Assembly: GCA_041725895.1 (NCBI GenBank)
Contig: JBGRQA010000004.1
Span: 186,001 to 250,000 of the forward strand
Reading direction: 5' to 3'
DNA: 64,000 nt
DNA from: JBGRQA01 sp041725895
GTDB taxonomy: Bacteria; Bacteroidota; Bacteroidia; Bacteroidales; Marinifilaceae
Shown: positions 16,322-24,970 of the stretch, one piece after another
Position numbering within the stretch: position 1 is the stretch's first letter
Layout of the letters: each line of letters begins with the position of its first letter
Notes under the pieces: model-generated
Database searches by the model: none
Told to the model about the DNA's origin: nothing
Seen by the model: the letters and a program-made list of their open reading frames with translations, nothing else
Program-made: the position numbers and the translations under genes

Positions 16322-18766
16322 TTAAGCTTTGTAGATGGGCGGATAATTTACCGGATCGGCTTCGCGCATCATCTCGTAGATTACCTCGAACACATCCTCT
16401 GCATTGGGATTGGAGAAGTAGTCTCCATCTGTACCGTAAGCCGGACGATGCTCCTGTGCAGAAATGGTACGTGGTTCCGAATCCAGGTGGAAGTAGGCCT
16501 TCTGCTCCTCCATCACCTTTTGCATCATAAAGGCGGTAGCTCCACCCGGGACATCCTCATCGAAAAAGACCACACGGTTGGTTTTCTTCACCGATTCAAG
16601 GATAGAATGATTCACGTCAAAAGGCAGGAGCGTTTGCACGTCGATCAGCTCCACATTGATATCAAATTCCTTCAACTGCTTCACCGCATCCTCTGCAATT
16701 CGCACACAGGAACCATACGTCACCAAAGTCAAATCGCTTCCCTCCTTCAAAACCTCAGGAATTCCAAGTGGGGTTTTGAATTCACCCAGGTTCTCCGGCA
16801 TCTTCTCCTTCAAACGGTAGCCGTTTAATGGTTCAATCACCAGTGCCGGCTCGTCCGATTTCAACAAGGTATTGTAGAATCCAGCTGCCTTGGTCATGTT
16901 ACGGGGGACGCAAACATGTACCCCCCGAATGGAGTTGATCACCATACTCAATGGGGAACCGGAGTGCCAGATGCCCTCCAAACGGTGCCCACGTGTACGA
17001 ATTATCACCGGAGCCTTCTGCCCTCCCCGGGTACGATACTGCATAGTGGCCAAGTCGTCACTCATGGTCTGCAGGGCATACAACAGGTAATCGAAGTACT
17101 GAATTTCCGCAATCGGCCTAAGTCCACGAAGCGCCATGCCTATTCCCTGTCCCAGGATAGTTGCCTCCCGAATACCGGTATCGGTCACCCGCAGTTCTCC
17201 AAACTTCTCCTGCATGCCTTCCAAACTCTGGTTCACTCCACCGATAAAGCCGGTATCCTCACCAAAAGTAACCAGCAGAGGATTCCTGGCAAACAACTGT
17301 TCGAAGTTGTCACGCAACACCTCCCGCCCATTCACAATTTTGGCATTCTCGGAATAAACAGGCTTTAGTCCTTCCACAATCATAGCATTCTGTGAGGAAT
17401 GGCTGTACAAGTGACTGCTGTATCGTTCGCGGTTCTCTTCAAGGGTCGCTGCCAACCACTTCATCAATTCCGATTTCAATGGTTTATAGGTATCGCAGGA
17501 TTGGCAGATGTACCGCAAAATCTTTTTGGCGGTACTGATGTTATCCTTTCGCACGGGGTTGATTACCTTTTTCAACTCGTCCACGTGCTTGTTGATCATT
17601 TGGGTTTTCTTGCAGTCGCAGGAGGAAGCTTTTACCAGATTAATCAAATGCTCCCGTTCCTGCTTAATGGGCTCCATAAAGTTCTTCCATGCCCGTTTGC
17701 GAGCCTCTTTCACCTCATTGGCAGTATCCTTTTCAATCTCCTCCAACTCCTCAACCGAGGCCAATTTGCTCTCTAACATCCACTCCCTCATCTTTTGGAT
17801 GGGGTCGAATTTCGCCTCCCACTCCAAACGTTCACTGGTCTTGTATCGCTCGTGCGAACCTGAGGTAGAGTGACCCTGAGGCTGGGTCATTTCTTTCACA
17901 TGGAAAAGAACCGGGACATGCTCCTCACGACATTTCTTCACCCCCTCGGCATACATCTTGCAAAGTTCAGGATAATCCCAACCTTTGGCCGAATAAATTT
18001 CGTATCCCTGCCCCTCTTCATTGGTTTGAAATCCTTTCAGCACCTCTGAAATATTGCTTTTGGTGGTTTGGTATTTATTGGAAACGGAAATCCCCCAGCC
18101 ATCGTCCCATACACTCATGGCCATGGGAATCTGCAGCACTCCTGCTGCATTAATGGCTTCCCAGAAGTGTCCCTCCGAAGTACTGGAGTCACCAATGGTT
18201 CCAAAGGCCACTTCGTTTCCGCTAATTGAAAAATCGGTATAGTCTGCAAGTTCCTTATTTTCACGAAACAATTTGGAGGCATAAGCCAATCCTACCAATC
18301 GGGGCATTTGCCCTGCAGTAGGGGAAATATCGGGAGAAGAATTCTTTTGCTGTGTCAGGCTTTTCCAGCTGCCGTCCGCATTCAAACTACGGGAGGCAAA
18401 GTGATTGTTCATTAAACGTCCTCCGTTGCCGGGATTGTTCTCCAACTGAGTATCACCATACAACTGGGCAAAAAACTCCTCGGGTGTAAACATCCCGGTA
18501 GCCAGCATAAAAGTCTGGTCACGATAGTACCCCGAACGCCAGTCGCCGTTCTTAAAGGCTTTGGCCATGGCCAGTTGGGCCACTTCTTTTCCGTCACCAA
18601 AGATTCCGAATTTAGCCTTTCCCGTCAACACCTCTTTCCGCCCCAGTAAACTCAATTGACGGCTTAAATTGGCAATCCGGTAATCCTCCAGAACTTCAGA
18701 ACGAAAATCTTCGAAGGAAATATTCTCTTGAGTAGGTTCTTTTGTATCTTTCAAGATTTCTGACAT
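16322..18766 (-). CDS. Fused alpha/beta E1 component of a 2-oxoacid (branched-chain type) dehydrogenase
   Basis: An 814-residue protein that joins both E1 subunits, usually two proteins, in one chain. The alpha half (residues 1-400) carries the thiamine-diphosphate motif GDSSTSEGH at about 192-200 and the PQGHSTSGSHERYK loop with its regulatory-type serines. The beta half (about 480-814) begins with VNGREVLRDNFEQLFARNP and includes VTFGEDTG and the transketolase C-terminal domain. It decarboxylates a 2-oxoacid and hands the acyl group to a lipoyl E2 encoded elsewhere. The fused form is common in Bacteroidota and is generally assigned to branched-chain 2-oxoacids. It is monocistronic here, with a TAGATTTG box on the minus strand at 18865-18872. 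Confidence 0.88.
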   Translation of the reverse strand: MSEILKDTKEPTQENISFEDFRSEVLEDYRIANLSRQLSLLGRKEVLTGKAKFGIFGDGKEVAQLAMAKAFKNGDWRSGYYRDQTFMLATGMFTPEEFFAQLYGDTQLENNPGNGGRLMNNHFASRSLNADGSWKSLTQQKNSSPDISPTAGQMPRLVGLAYASKLFRENKELADYTDFSISGNEVAFGTIGDSSTSEGHFWEAINAAGVLQIPMAMSVWDDGWGISVSNKYQTTKSNISEVLKGFQTNEEGQGYEIYSAKGWDYPELCKMYAEGVKKCREEHVPVLFHVKEMTQPQGHSTSGSHERYKTSERLEWEAKFDPIQKMREWMLESKLASVEELEEIEKDTANEVKEARKRAWKNFMEPIKQEREHLINLVKASSCDCKKTQMINKHVDELKKVINPVRKDNISTAKKILRYICQSCDTYKPLKSELMKWLAATLEENRERYSSHLYSHSSQNAMIVEGLKPVYSENAKIVNGREVLRDNFEQLFARNPLLVTFGEDTGFIGGVNQSLEGMQEKFGELRVTDTGIREATILGQGIGMALRGLRPIAEIQYFDYLLYALQTMSDDLATMQYRTRGGQKAPVIIRTRGHRLEGIWHSGSPLSMVINSIRGVHVCVPRNMTKAAGFYNTLLKSDEPALVIEPLNGYRLKEKMPENLGEFKTPLGIPEVLKEGSDLTLVTYGSCVRIAEDAVKQLKEFDINVELIDVQTLLPFDVNHSILESVKKTNRVVFFDEDVPGGATAFMMQKVMEEQKAYFHLDSEPRTISAQEHRPAYGTDGDYFSNPNAEDVFEVIYEMMREADPVNYPPIYKA

Positions 18767-18937
18767 AGTATTATTTTGATTTTAAGCGCGGAATCGTTCC
18801 CCCTTGATTCAGCAACTGATCGTTAGAATTTCACTTATCAAAATGTAGAATAAACATTCACACACAAATCTACCAAGAATTATTCTAAATAAGAAGTAAT
18901 CCCCGAAGTATTTCGGATCTTCTATTCCTGTATTAGA

Positions 18938-18968
18938 TTTGGGGATATCTAGATAAGTCGTATCTTTG
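18938..18968 (+). promoter_or_regulatory. Consensus Bacteroidota promoter for the small membrane protein
   Basis: TTTG at 18938-18941 and TATCTTTG at 18961-18968 are separated by 19 bp, the expected spacing of the -33 and -7 elements in this phylum. Transcription should start near 18974, only about 16 bp before the ATG at 18990. Confidence 0.7.
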
Positions 18969-18989
18969 TCACATCTAAATTTAAGGAAA

Positions 18990-19226
18990 ATGATTCTAAA
19001 AGTTCTATTACTTTCCATAGTAATTGTTGCCATAGCTTTTGTTGGCTTCGCTATTACCATTCTAATTAAAAAGAATGGCAAATTTCCTGAATTGCACATT
19101 GGTCGCAACGAAGGATTGAAAAAGCACGGAATTTATTGTGCCCAAACACAAGACAAACTGGAACAGTTTGAAGCAAAAAAGAAACTGCAGTTCAAACAAC
19201 TAAGAATGGCAGATAGGGAGTTGTAA
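18990..19226 (+). CDS. Small single-pass membrane protein, probable NqrM-like paralogue lacking the cysteine cluster
   Basis: A 78-residue protein starting at ATG 18990, with AAGGA just upstream. One transmembrane helix spans residues 3-26 and is followed by a KKNGKF junction, a GRNEG word, a single Cys50 (HGIYCAQTQ) and a charged helical tail. The layout (helix, KK-x-x-KF, NEG, Cys) parallels the NqrM-like protein encoded 157 bp downstream, but three of that protein's four cysteines have no counterpart. The two genes and apbE stand next to the nqr operon. The relation to NqrM is inference and the function unknown. Confidence 0.6.
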   Translation: MILKVLLLSIVIVAIAFVGFAITILIKKNGKFPELHIGRNEGLKKHGIYCAQTQDKLEQFEAKKKLQFKQLRMADREL

Positions 19227-19382
19227 TCTTTATAATAGCTGCTAGCTACAAGTAACAAGCCCCAAACTTTTCCTAGAAAATTTTGCTTGAGGCTTGCTGC
19301 TTAAAGCTTGGAGATAAAGAAGGAAAAATAAACTCCGGCCGATAAAATCACGTATCCTCCATTAAACCCACAACATTCAATC

Positions 19383-19568
19383 ATGGTTTTTCTGAAAGTG
19401 ATACTGCTTGCCCTTTTGCTTCTGGTACTTGCCTTTGCTGGTCTGGGTATCAAAATGCTGTTTAAGAAAGATGCCAAATTCACGGGAGGAAGCTGTAGTT
19501 TAAACGAAGGTGGAATGTCCTGCGAATGTGGAGCAGAGGAGGAATGTGACAAAAATGATATTAGATAA
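19383..19568 (+). CDS. nqrM: NqrM-like protein (DUF539 type), Na+-NQR maturation factor candidate
   Basis: A 61-residue membrane-anchored protein: one helix (residues 4-26), then KKDAKFTGGSC and a cysteine cluster at Cys38, Cys47, Cys49 and Cys55 (GGMSCECGAEEEC). Known NqrM proteins are about the same size, have one N-terminal helix, and carry four cysteines in a C...CxC...C pattern needed to build the iron centre between NqrD and NqrE. The pattern here is close, though the first spacing is shorter. Location beside apbE and the nqrABCDEF operon strongly supports the role. The gene is convergent with apbE and shares a terminator with it. Confidence 0.72.
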   Translation: MVFLKVILLALLLLVLAFAGLGIKMLFKKDAKFTGGSCSLNEGGMSCECGAEEECDKNDIR

Positions 19569-19573
19569 AAAGA

Positions 19574-19622
19574 AACGACCAGTCAGTTTTAAATCCTTAG
19601 GATGAAAACCTGACTGGTCGTT
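19574..19622. terminator. Bidirectional terminator between nqrM-like gene and apbE
   Basis: AACGACCAGTCAG (19574-19586) pairs perfectly with CTGACTGGTCGTT (19610-19622), a 13-bp stem. It lies between two convergent genes, with A-rich sequence before and T-rich sequence after. Confidence 0.85.
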
Positions 19623-19633
19623 CTATTTTGGTT

Positions 19634-20647
19634 TTACTTCTTCTGAATCAACTCCTGCATCTTTGGGGTTGCAAAAGTTTTGTACTCGCCCTTCTCATCG
19701 GTATAGATAAAATAGGCCTCTAAATTTGGATCAGCCTCAACAACCTTTATGCTCTTTTCCACTCCTAAGACCATAAAGGCAGTAGCATAAGCATCAGCGG
19801 TCATACAATCGGGTGCAACCACCGAAGATGAAAGCAAACTATGCTGAACAGGATATCCGCTTTTAGGATCAATCGTATGAGCATATTTCTTGCCGTCCTT
19901 GATATAGAAGTTTCGATAGTTCCCCGAAGTGGCAAGAGCTCCCTTACTCAACTCCAAAATGTCCTGTATCTCTCTTTGAGCAAGTGTAGGATCATCAATA
20001 GGCTTGTCAATTCCAACTCTCCAGGGACGCGATTTGCTACTCACCCCTTTTACTCGTATTTCACCTCCAATCTCAACCATATAATTCTTCACTTGCAGGC
20101 TTTCCAATAAATCGGCCACAACATCCACCGAATATCCCTTGGCAATTGCACTTGCATCCAGCATTATACGAGGATCTTTCTTTACAATTTTTCCATCAAT
20201 CAATTGAACTTTCTGATAGCCTACTACCTGCAACAAACTATCAACAGGAATCTGATCAGGATCCAATTTGTTCTTGAAGCCAAACCCCCAGGCATTTACC
20301 AAAGGAGCAACCGTCATATCAAAGGCTCCATCTGTTATTTCAGACACTTCTTTGCCTTTGTTGAATACCTTTAAAAAATAGGGATCCAAAACTACCGAGG
20401 TGTCGTTGGTATTCACACGAGAAATCACCGATTGGGGATTGTAGGTGGAAAGAGAAAAATCGAATTCGTGCATTCTCTTCTCGATCTGATCCTTCAAATC
20501 CTTTCCATCAGGGCTTTCATAAACAACATGGTAAATGGTACCAAATATATAGCCTTCGTTAAATTGGTAAGCACTTTTGTTCGAATTGCAGGATGTCATC
20601 CAAACAAAGGCAAACATCACTGACAGGAACTGAAAAAATCTTCGCAT
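19634..20647 (-). CDS. apbE: ApbE, flavin (FMN) transferase
   Basis: A 337-residue lipoprotein (signal ending VWMTSC, Cys20). ApbE uses FAD to attach FMN covalently to threonine of target proteins. Family motifs are visible: GTIYHVVYESPDG at the start, MLDASAIAKGYSVDVVADLL in the middle, the GGEIRVKG strand, ALATSGNYRNFYI, HTIDPKSGYPVQHSL, and the metal-binding MTADAYATAFMVLG near the end. The natural substrates are NqrB and NqrC, encoded less than 5 kb away, both with the expected threonine motif. It is expressed from its own promoter (20718-20748). Confidence 0.93.
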   Translation of the reverse strand: MRRFFQFLSVMFAFVWMTSCNSNKSAYQFNEGYIFGTIYHVVYESPDGKDLKDQIEKRMHEFDFSLSTYNPQSVISRVNTNDTSVVLDPYFLKVFNKGKEVSEITDGAFDMTVAPLVNAWGFGFKNKLDPDQIPVDSLLQVVGYQKVQLIDGKIVKKDPRIMLDASAIAKGYSVDVVADLLESLQVKNYMVEIGGEIRVKGVSSKSRPWRVGIDKPIDDPTLAQREIQDILELSKGALATSGNYRNFYIKDGKKYAHTIDPKSGYPVQHSLLSSSVVAPDCMTADAYATAFMVLGVEKSIKVVEADPNLEAYFIYTDEKGEYKTFATPKMQELIQKK

Positions 20648-20717
20648 AATTATTATGATTTTGTATCGTGGCAGGTTTGTACATCACCATTGCAGCAAAC
20701 CCCATTCTTTAGTAACA

Positions 20718-20748
20718 CAAAGATATTGAAATTGCTCCTGCGGTCAAA
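20718..20748 (-). promoter_or_regulatory. Consensus Bacteroidota promoter for apbE
   Basis: On the minus strand TTTG (20748-20745) and TATCTTTG (20725-20718) are separated by exactly 19 bp. The predicted start of transcription is about 65 bp before the apbE ATG at 20647. Confidence 0.7.
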
Positions 20749-20801
20749 TTATCTGTAAGAATACCCTAAAAAAGCCTATCTTTAGAAGAAATCCAATAGT
20801 C

Positions 20802-21311
20802 ATGATAAGATTGATTCCTCTTCTTTTCATTCTGTTGCCGGTCCTTTCATCGAAAGCACAAACACACTTTTCGGAAAGGGGAAAGGCTTCCTACTATGCA
20901 GACAAGTTTGAGCATCGTAAAACAGCCAGTGGGGAACGCTACTCGCACCAAAAGCTCACTGCCGCGCACAAAACTCTACCACTGGGTACCAAAGTAGTTG
21001 TCACCAATCTTGAGAACGAAAGAAGTGTAGTGGTTCGAATCAACGACAGGGGACCTTTTATCAGGGGCAGAATCATAGACCTTTCAAAGAGTGCTATGAA
21101 ACGATTGAATGCACTACACCGGGGCGTAATTGAAGTAGAAATAGAAACACTGATTCCTCGCGATACGGTACTACTTTCCATTAAACTGGAAAGCAATTTG
21201 GCACCCATTCCCAACAGAATGAATTACCCAAAACAGGAAATACATTCATCTTCGATTTTCCGACCTAAAAAGAAAGCACATCCTTCCTTTTTTAGATCTC
21301 TCTTTAAATAG
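20802..21311 (+). CDS. RlpA-like septal ring / lytic transglycosylase family protein
   Basis: A 169-residue exported protein: signal peptide (residues 1-19, ending SSKA), then one double-psi beta-barrel with the RlpA signature (GKASYYADKFEHRKTASGERY, AAHKTLPLGTKVVVTNLEN, VVRINDRGPFIRGRIIDLSK). RlpA proteins cleave or bind naked glycan strands of peptidoglycan. The SPOR domain of long RlpA proteins is missing; the C terminus is a short basic tail. It is divergent from apbE. A TATCTTTA box at 20779-20786 may be its -7 element. Confidence 0.85.
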   Translation: MIRLIPLLFILLPVLSSKAQTHFSERGKASYYADKFEHRKTASGERYSHQKLTAAHKTLPLGTKVVVTNLENERSVVVRINDRGPFIRGRIIDLSKSAMKRLNALHRGVIEVEIETLIPRDTVLLSIKLESNLAPIPNRMNYPKQEIHSSSIFRPKKKAHPSFFRSLFK

Positions 21312-21487
21312 TAGGGAATGGAAGCTAAAGCCAGAGATATACTTCCAATCAAATTATCGCGAAACATTAGCCTTTCGATAAACCTTACAGGCTTTTATTA
21401 TCCCACATACAAAGCCTTTATCTAATCTAAGATCTATTCAACAACTCGATACAAGTTCTAATAAATAATACACAAGAGCAAAAAAAA

Positions 21488-21513
21488 GTCCCCAAAGCAA
21501 TTGCTTTGGGGAC
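21488..21513 (-). terminator. Terminator of the nqr operon
   Basis: A 26-bp perfect palindrome GTCCCCAAAGCAA/TTGCTTTGGGGAC (21488-21513) is preceded on the plus strand by a run of eight A residues, that is a U-tract on the minus-strand transcript. It lies 41 bp after the nqrF stop codon. Confidence 0.85.
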
Positions 21514-21554
21514 AATATCAACCGATTGAATAACCGGTCTGTTTCTTTTATGGA

Positions 21555-22814
21555 TTAGGATCCGAAATCGTCGTATGCAACCATTTCGTCTGGTACACCC
21601 AATTCGTACAGCATGTTGGTTACTGCATCGTTCATCATTGGAGGTCCACACAAGTAGTACTCGATATCTTCCGGCTCCTCGTGCTTGCTTAGATACTCAT
21701 CGTAGATTACCTGGTGAATGAAGCCTGTCGGTCCTTCCCAGTTATCTTCCGGCAGTGGCTCAGAAAGGGCCAGGTGCCATGTAAAGTTAGGGAATTCAGC
21801 AGCAATTGCATCAAATTGATCCTTGTAGAATACTTCTTTCATGGAACGAGCACCGTACCAGAAAGTAGCCTTACGACCGGTTTTCACAGTGTGGAACAAG
21901 TGGAAGATGTGAGAACGCATTGGCGCCATACCAGCACCACCACCAATAAACATCATCTCATTGTCAGTCTCCTTGATAAAGAACTCACCGTAAGGTCCTG
22001 AAACGGTCACCTTATCTCCTGGCTTACGCGAGAAGATGAAAGAAGAACAAACTCCAGGATTCACATTCATCCAACCACCGTTCACTCTATCGAATGGAGG
22101 GGTAGCAATACGAATGTTCAACATTACAATGTTTCCTTCTGCAGGGTGGTTAGCCATGGAGTAAGCACGGTAGGTAGGCTCAGGGTTCTTCATCTTCAAA
22201 TCGAACATTCCGAATTTCTCCCAGTCTTCCTTGTACTCATCACCAATAATCATATCCTTGAAGTCAACATCAATCTTAGGCACATCAATCTGAATGTAAC
22301 CACCTGATTTAAAGTCAAGGATTTCACCTTCTGGCAACTTCACTACAAACTCCTTAATAAAGGTAGCAACGTTGTCATTGGAAACCACTTCACATTCCCA
22401 TTTTTTGATTCCCATTACCTCAGCAGGAATGGACATCTCCAAATCTTCTTTCACTTTCACCTGGCAAGCCAAACGCCAGTCGTTTTGTTGCTCTTTACGT
22501 GAAAAGTATCCGGTTTCGGTTGGCAAAATGCTACCGGCTCCGGAGTGTACCTGACATCTACACATAGCACAAGTACCCCCTCCACCACAGGCAGAAGGCA
22601 AGAAGATTTTGGCATTTCCCAAAGTACCCAACAGGGTATTTCCAGGCTCAACAACCAGCTCTTTTTCGCCGTCGTTGATATTAATTTTCACTTCCCCCGA
22701 AGGAGTAAGCTTCATTTTTGCATACAATAGGATAGAAACCAGTACCAGGATCACAAGTAGGAAGATCACAATACTTGTGGCAATAACTGTTCCCTGTGTT
22801 GTTAATAAAATCAT
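21555..22814 (-). CDS. nqrF: NqrF, NADH-oxidising flavoprotein subunit of Na+-NQR
   Basis: A 419-residue subunit, the entry point for electrons from NADH. An N-terminal membrane helix (about 8-31) is followed by a ferredoxin-like domain with 2Fe-2S ligands Cys76, Cys82, Cys85 and Cys117 (CGGGGTCAMC ... LACQVKV). Next come an FAD-binding domain (RAYSMANHP) and an NADH-binding domain (MFIGGGAGMAPMRSHIFHLF, then YYLCGPPMMNDAV). It is the last gene of nqrABCDEF, 52 bp after nqrE. All key motifs are intact. Confidence 0.97.
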   Translation of the reverse strand: MILLTTQGTVIATSIVIFLLVILVLVSILLYAKMKLTPSGEVKININDGEKELVVEPGNTLLGTLGNAKIFLPSACGGGGTCAMCRCQVHSGAGSILPTETGYFSRKEQQNDWRLACQVKVKEDLEMSIPAEVMGIKKWECEVVSNDNVATFIKEFVVKLPEGEILDFKSGGYIQIDVPKIDVDFKDMIIGDEYKEDWEKFGMFDLKMKNPEPTYRAYSMANHPAEGNIVMLNIRIATPPFDRVNGGWMNVNPGVCSSFIFSRKPGDKVTVSGPYGEFFIKETDNEMMFIGGGAGMAPMRSHIFHLFHTVKTGRKATFWYGARSMKEVFYKDQFDAIAAEFPNFTWHLALSEPLPEDNWEGPTGFIHQVIYDEYLSKHEEPEDIEYYLCGPPMMNDAVTNMLYELGVPDEMVAYDDFGS

Positions 22815-22866
22815 CTCTATTCCGATTTAATTTTTTAATACTGTTTTACTTCATCAATAGGGCAGC

Positions 22867-23484
22867 TTACAGCTTAATTCCCATAAAGCTCATGAAAGCA
22901 ATCCCCATTAATCCGGTAACGATGAAGGTGATTCCCAATCCACGCAAAGGCGCAGGAATGTTGGAATAACGAATCTTCTCACGGATTGCGGCAATCCCTA
23001 CAATAGCAAGGAACCATCCGATACCGGAACCGATACCAAATGAAGTAGCTTCAGCAATGTTATTGTAACCTCTCTCCTGCATAAACAATGAACCACCAAG
23101 GATAGCACAGTTTACCGCAATCAGAGGCAAAAAGATTCCCAGTTGAGAATACAGGGTTGGAGCGAATTTCTCCACAATCATCTCTACCAACTGCACCATA
23201 GATGCAATAATAGCAATAAACATGATAAAGCTAAGGAAGCTTAGATCCACATCAGCAAAGGTAGGATCCAACCAAACCAAAGCACCCTCTTTCAAAATAT
23301 AGTTCTCCAAAAGGTAATCAACAGGAACGGTAATACCCAGTACAAAAATTACAGCAAGTCCCAAACCCACCGAAGTTTTCACGGTTTTGGAAACCGCCAG
23401 GTAAGAACACATACCCAGAAAGTATGCGAATACCATATTGTCTATAAAGATAGACTTAATGAATATATTTATTAGATTTTCCAT
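22867..23484 (-). CDS. nqrE: NqrE, membrane subunit of Na+-NQR
   Basis: A 205-residue subunit with six transmembrane helices, homologous to NqrD and RnfA. The motif FAYFLGMCSYLAVSKT near the N terminus and VNCAILGGSLFMQERGY in the middle carry the cysteines that with those of NqrD bind a single iron ion in the membrane. It forms part of the Na+ channel region. It lies 21 bp after nqrD. Confidence 0.96.
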   Translation of the reverse strand: MENLINIFIKSIFIDNMVFAYFLGMCSYLAVSKTVKTSVGLGLAVIFVLGITVPVDYLLENYILKEGALVWLDPTFADVDLSFLSFIMFIAIIASMVQLVEMIVEKFAPTLYSQLGIFLPLIAVNCAILGGSLFMQERGYNNIAEATSFGIGSGIGWFLAIVGIAAIREKIRYSNIPAPLRGLGITFIVTGLMGIAFMSFMGIKL

Positions 23485-23505
23485 TTTTCGTCTCTTTCTT
23501 TAGAA

Positions 23506-24150
23506 TTATTTCGCTTCGATTAGCTCCTTGTTACGAGATCTCTGTACCCAGATGATCACACCCACAGTAACCAATGCCATTGGAGGCAGAATCATCAGAC
23601 CGTTGTTTTGGTAACCCATATCGTAGAAAGCTTGAGGAATAACGTGGAAACCGTAAATGGTACCCGATCCCAGCAACTCTCTAAAGAAAGCTACAATAAT
23701 CAGAATCACACCGTATCCGGCAGCATTTCCCAGACCATCAAGGAAAGCAGGCCAAGGCTTGTTACCCAGTGCAAAAGCTTCCAAACGTCCCATGATGATA
23801 CAGTTGGTAATAATCAAACCAACGAATACCGAAAGCTGCTTACTCACATCATATGCGAAAGCTTTCAGCACCTGGTCAACCAGGATTACCAGGGCAGCAA
23901 CAACAACCAGCTGCACGATAATACGAATACGGGATGGAATAGTATTACGAAGTAATGAAACAATTACGTTTGCAAAGGCCAGTACGGCCATAACCGAAAG
24001 TGACATCACCACGGCAGGCTCCAATTTGGCGGTTACCGCCAAGGCCGAACAAATACCCAGCACCTGTACGGTAATTGGGTTGTCGCTTCCCAATGGATTG
24101 GTCAGCAACTTTTTATTCTTAGCTGAGAATAATGGTTCTTTATCGCTCAT
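23506..24150 (-). CDS. nqrD: NqrD, membrane subunit of Na+-NQR
   Basis: A 214-residue subunit with six helices. It has the paired cysteine motifs LGICSALAVT (first half) and GLIITNCIIMGRLEAFAL (second half), the counterparts of those in NqrE, giving the four-cysteine iron site that an NqrM-type protein is thought to help build. It lies 7 bp after nqrC. Confidence 0.96.
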   Translation of the reverse strand: MSDKEPLFSAKNKKLLTNPLGSDNPITVQVLGICSALAVTAKLEPAVVMSLSVMAVLAFANVIVSLLRNTIPSRIRIIVQLVVVAALVILVDQVLKAFAYDVSKQLSVFVGLIITNCIIMGRLEAFALGNKPWPAFLDGLGNAAGYGVILIIVAFFRELLGSGTIYGFHVIPQAFYDMGYQNNGLMILPPMALVTVGVIIWVQRSRNKELIEAK

Positions 24151-24157
24151 CTCTTGC

Positions 24158-24862
24158 TTAATTTGAAGATTTTAAAAACTTTTCATAGTTACTCAGGTTG
24201 TCCTTCAGCATGGCTTCCAAACCTTTTGAAGTAACAGTACCTCCCGAAACGGCATCAAATTGATGTGGATTCCCTGAAGCGGTTCCTTTCACCAATTTAA
24301 GAGAAGTAAAAACTCCCGCTTCATCAAAAATCTGCTTCCCTTTAAAAGGAGCTTGAAAAGCAGGCTTGGAAATCTCAGCTCCCAAACCTGGAGTTTCTCC
24401 TTTATGAGCGAAAGTAGCACCGAAAATGGTTTTGCCATCAGGATCCATAGAAAGGAATCCCCAGATAGGTCCCCACATTCCTTTTCCAAGCACAGGGATG
24501 ATCAGTTTCTGACCCAGATCCTCTTTCTGGAAAACAAACACAGGAAGATCTCTATCTTCCACTTTCTTGCCGTTCTCAACTTTCAAATCAACTGCAAAAG
24601 CGGCATCCTTGTCCTTTTTTACTACTTCGCCCTTTACATTTACTACAAATGCATCTACAATGTAGTTGTCGTAAAGTTTTTCTGCATCAGCAGGAGTAGA
24701 AGCAACATTCACAGCTTTTAGAATGTTTTGCTTTTTCTCAATCTCTTTATTCCGGGTTTGGCGTGGCTTCAATTGAAGAGCAGTAAAAGAAAGTACTGCA
24801 GCAACCACCACTACCATAATCGAGGCATAAAGAAAAGTATATGTATTGCTATTAGTATTCAT
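24158..24862 (-). CDS. nqrC: NqrC, covalent-FMN subunit of Na+-NQR
   Basis: A 234-residue subunit: one N-terminal membrane helix (about 10-30) and a periplasmic FMN-binding domain. The flavinylation motif SGGTVTS at 206-212 (FMN expected on Thr209) has Gly where many homologues have Ala (SGAT). ApbE, encoded nearby, should attach the flavin. There is a 108-bp gap to nqrB, longer than the other gaps in the operon, with no promoter motif that I can see. Confidence 0.95.
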   Translation of the reverse strand: MNTNSNTYTFLYASIMVVVVAAVLSFTALQLKPRQTRNKEIEKKQNILKAVNVASTPADAEKLYDNYIVDAFVVNVKGEVVKKDKDAAFAVDLKVENGKKVEDRDLPVFVFQKEDLGQKLIIPVLGKGMWGPIWGFLSMDPDGKTIFGATFAHKGETPGLGAEISKPAFQAPFKGKQIFDEAGVFTSLKLVKGTASGNPHQFDAVSGGTVTSKGLEAMLKDNLSNYEKFLKSSN

Positions 24863-24970
24863 GTGAATAATTATTAAATTTTTGCCACATGGAAGTCGCC
24901 ATAGGAATTATATCCTGCAAGAATAATGTTTTCACTAATGGCTCGTTTCATTTTCTAACTTATTTAAGGA

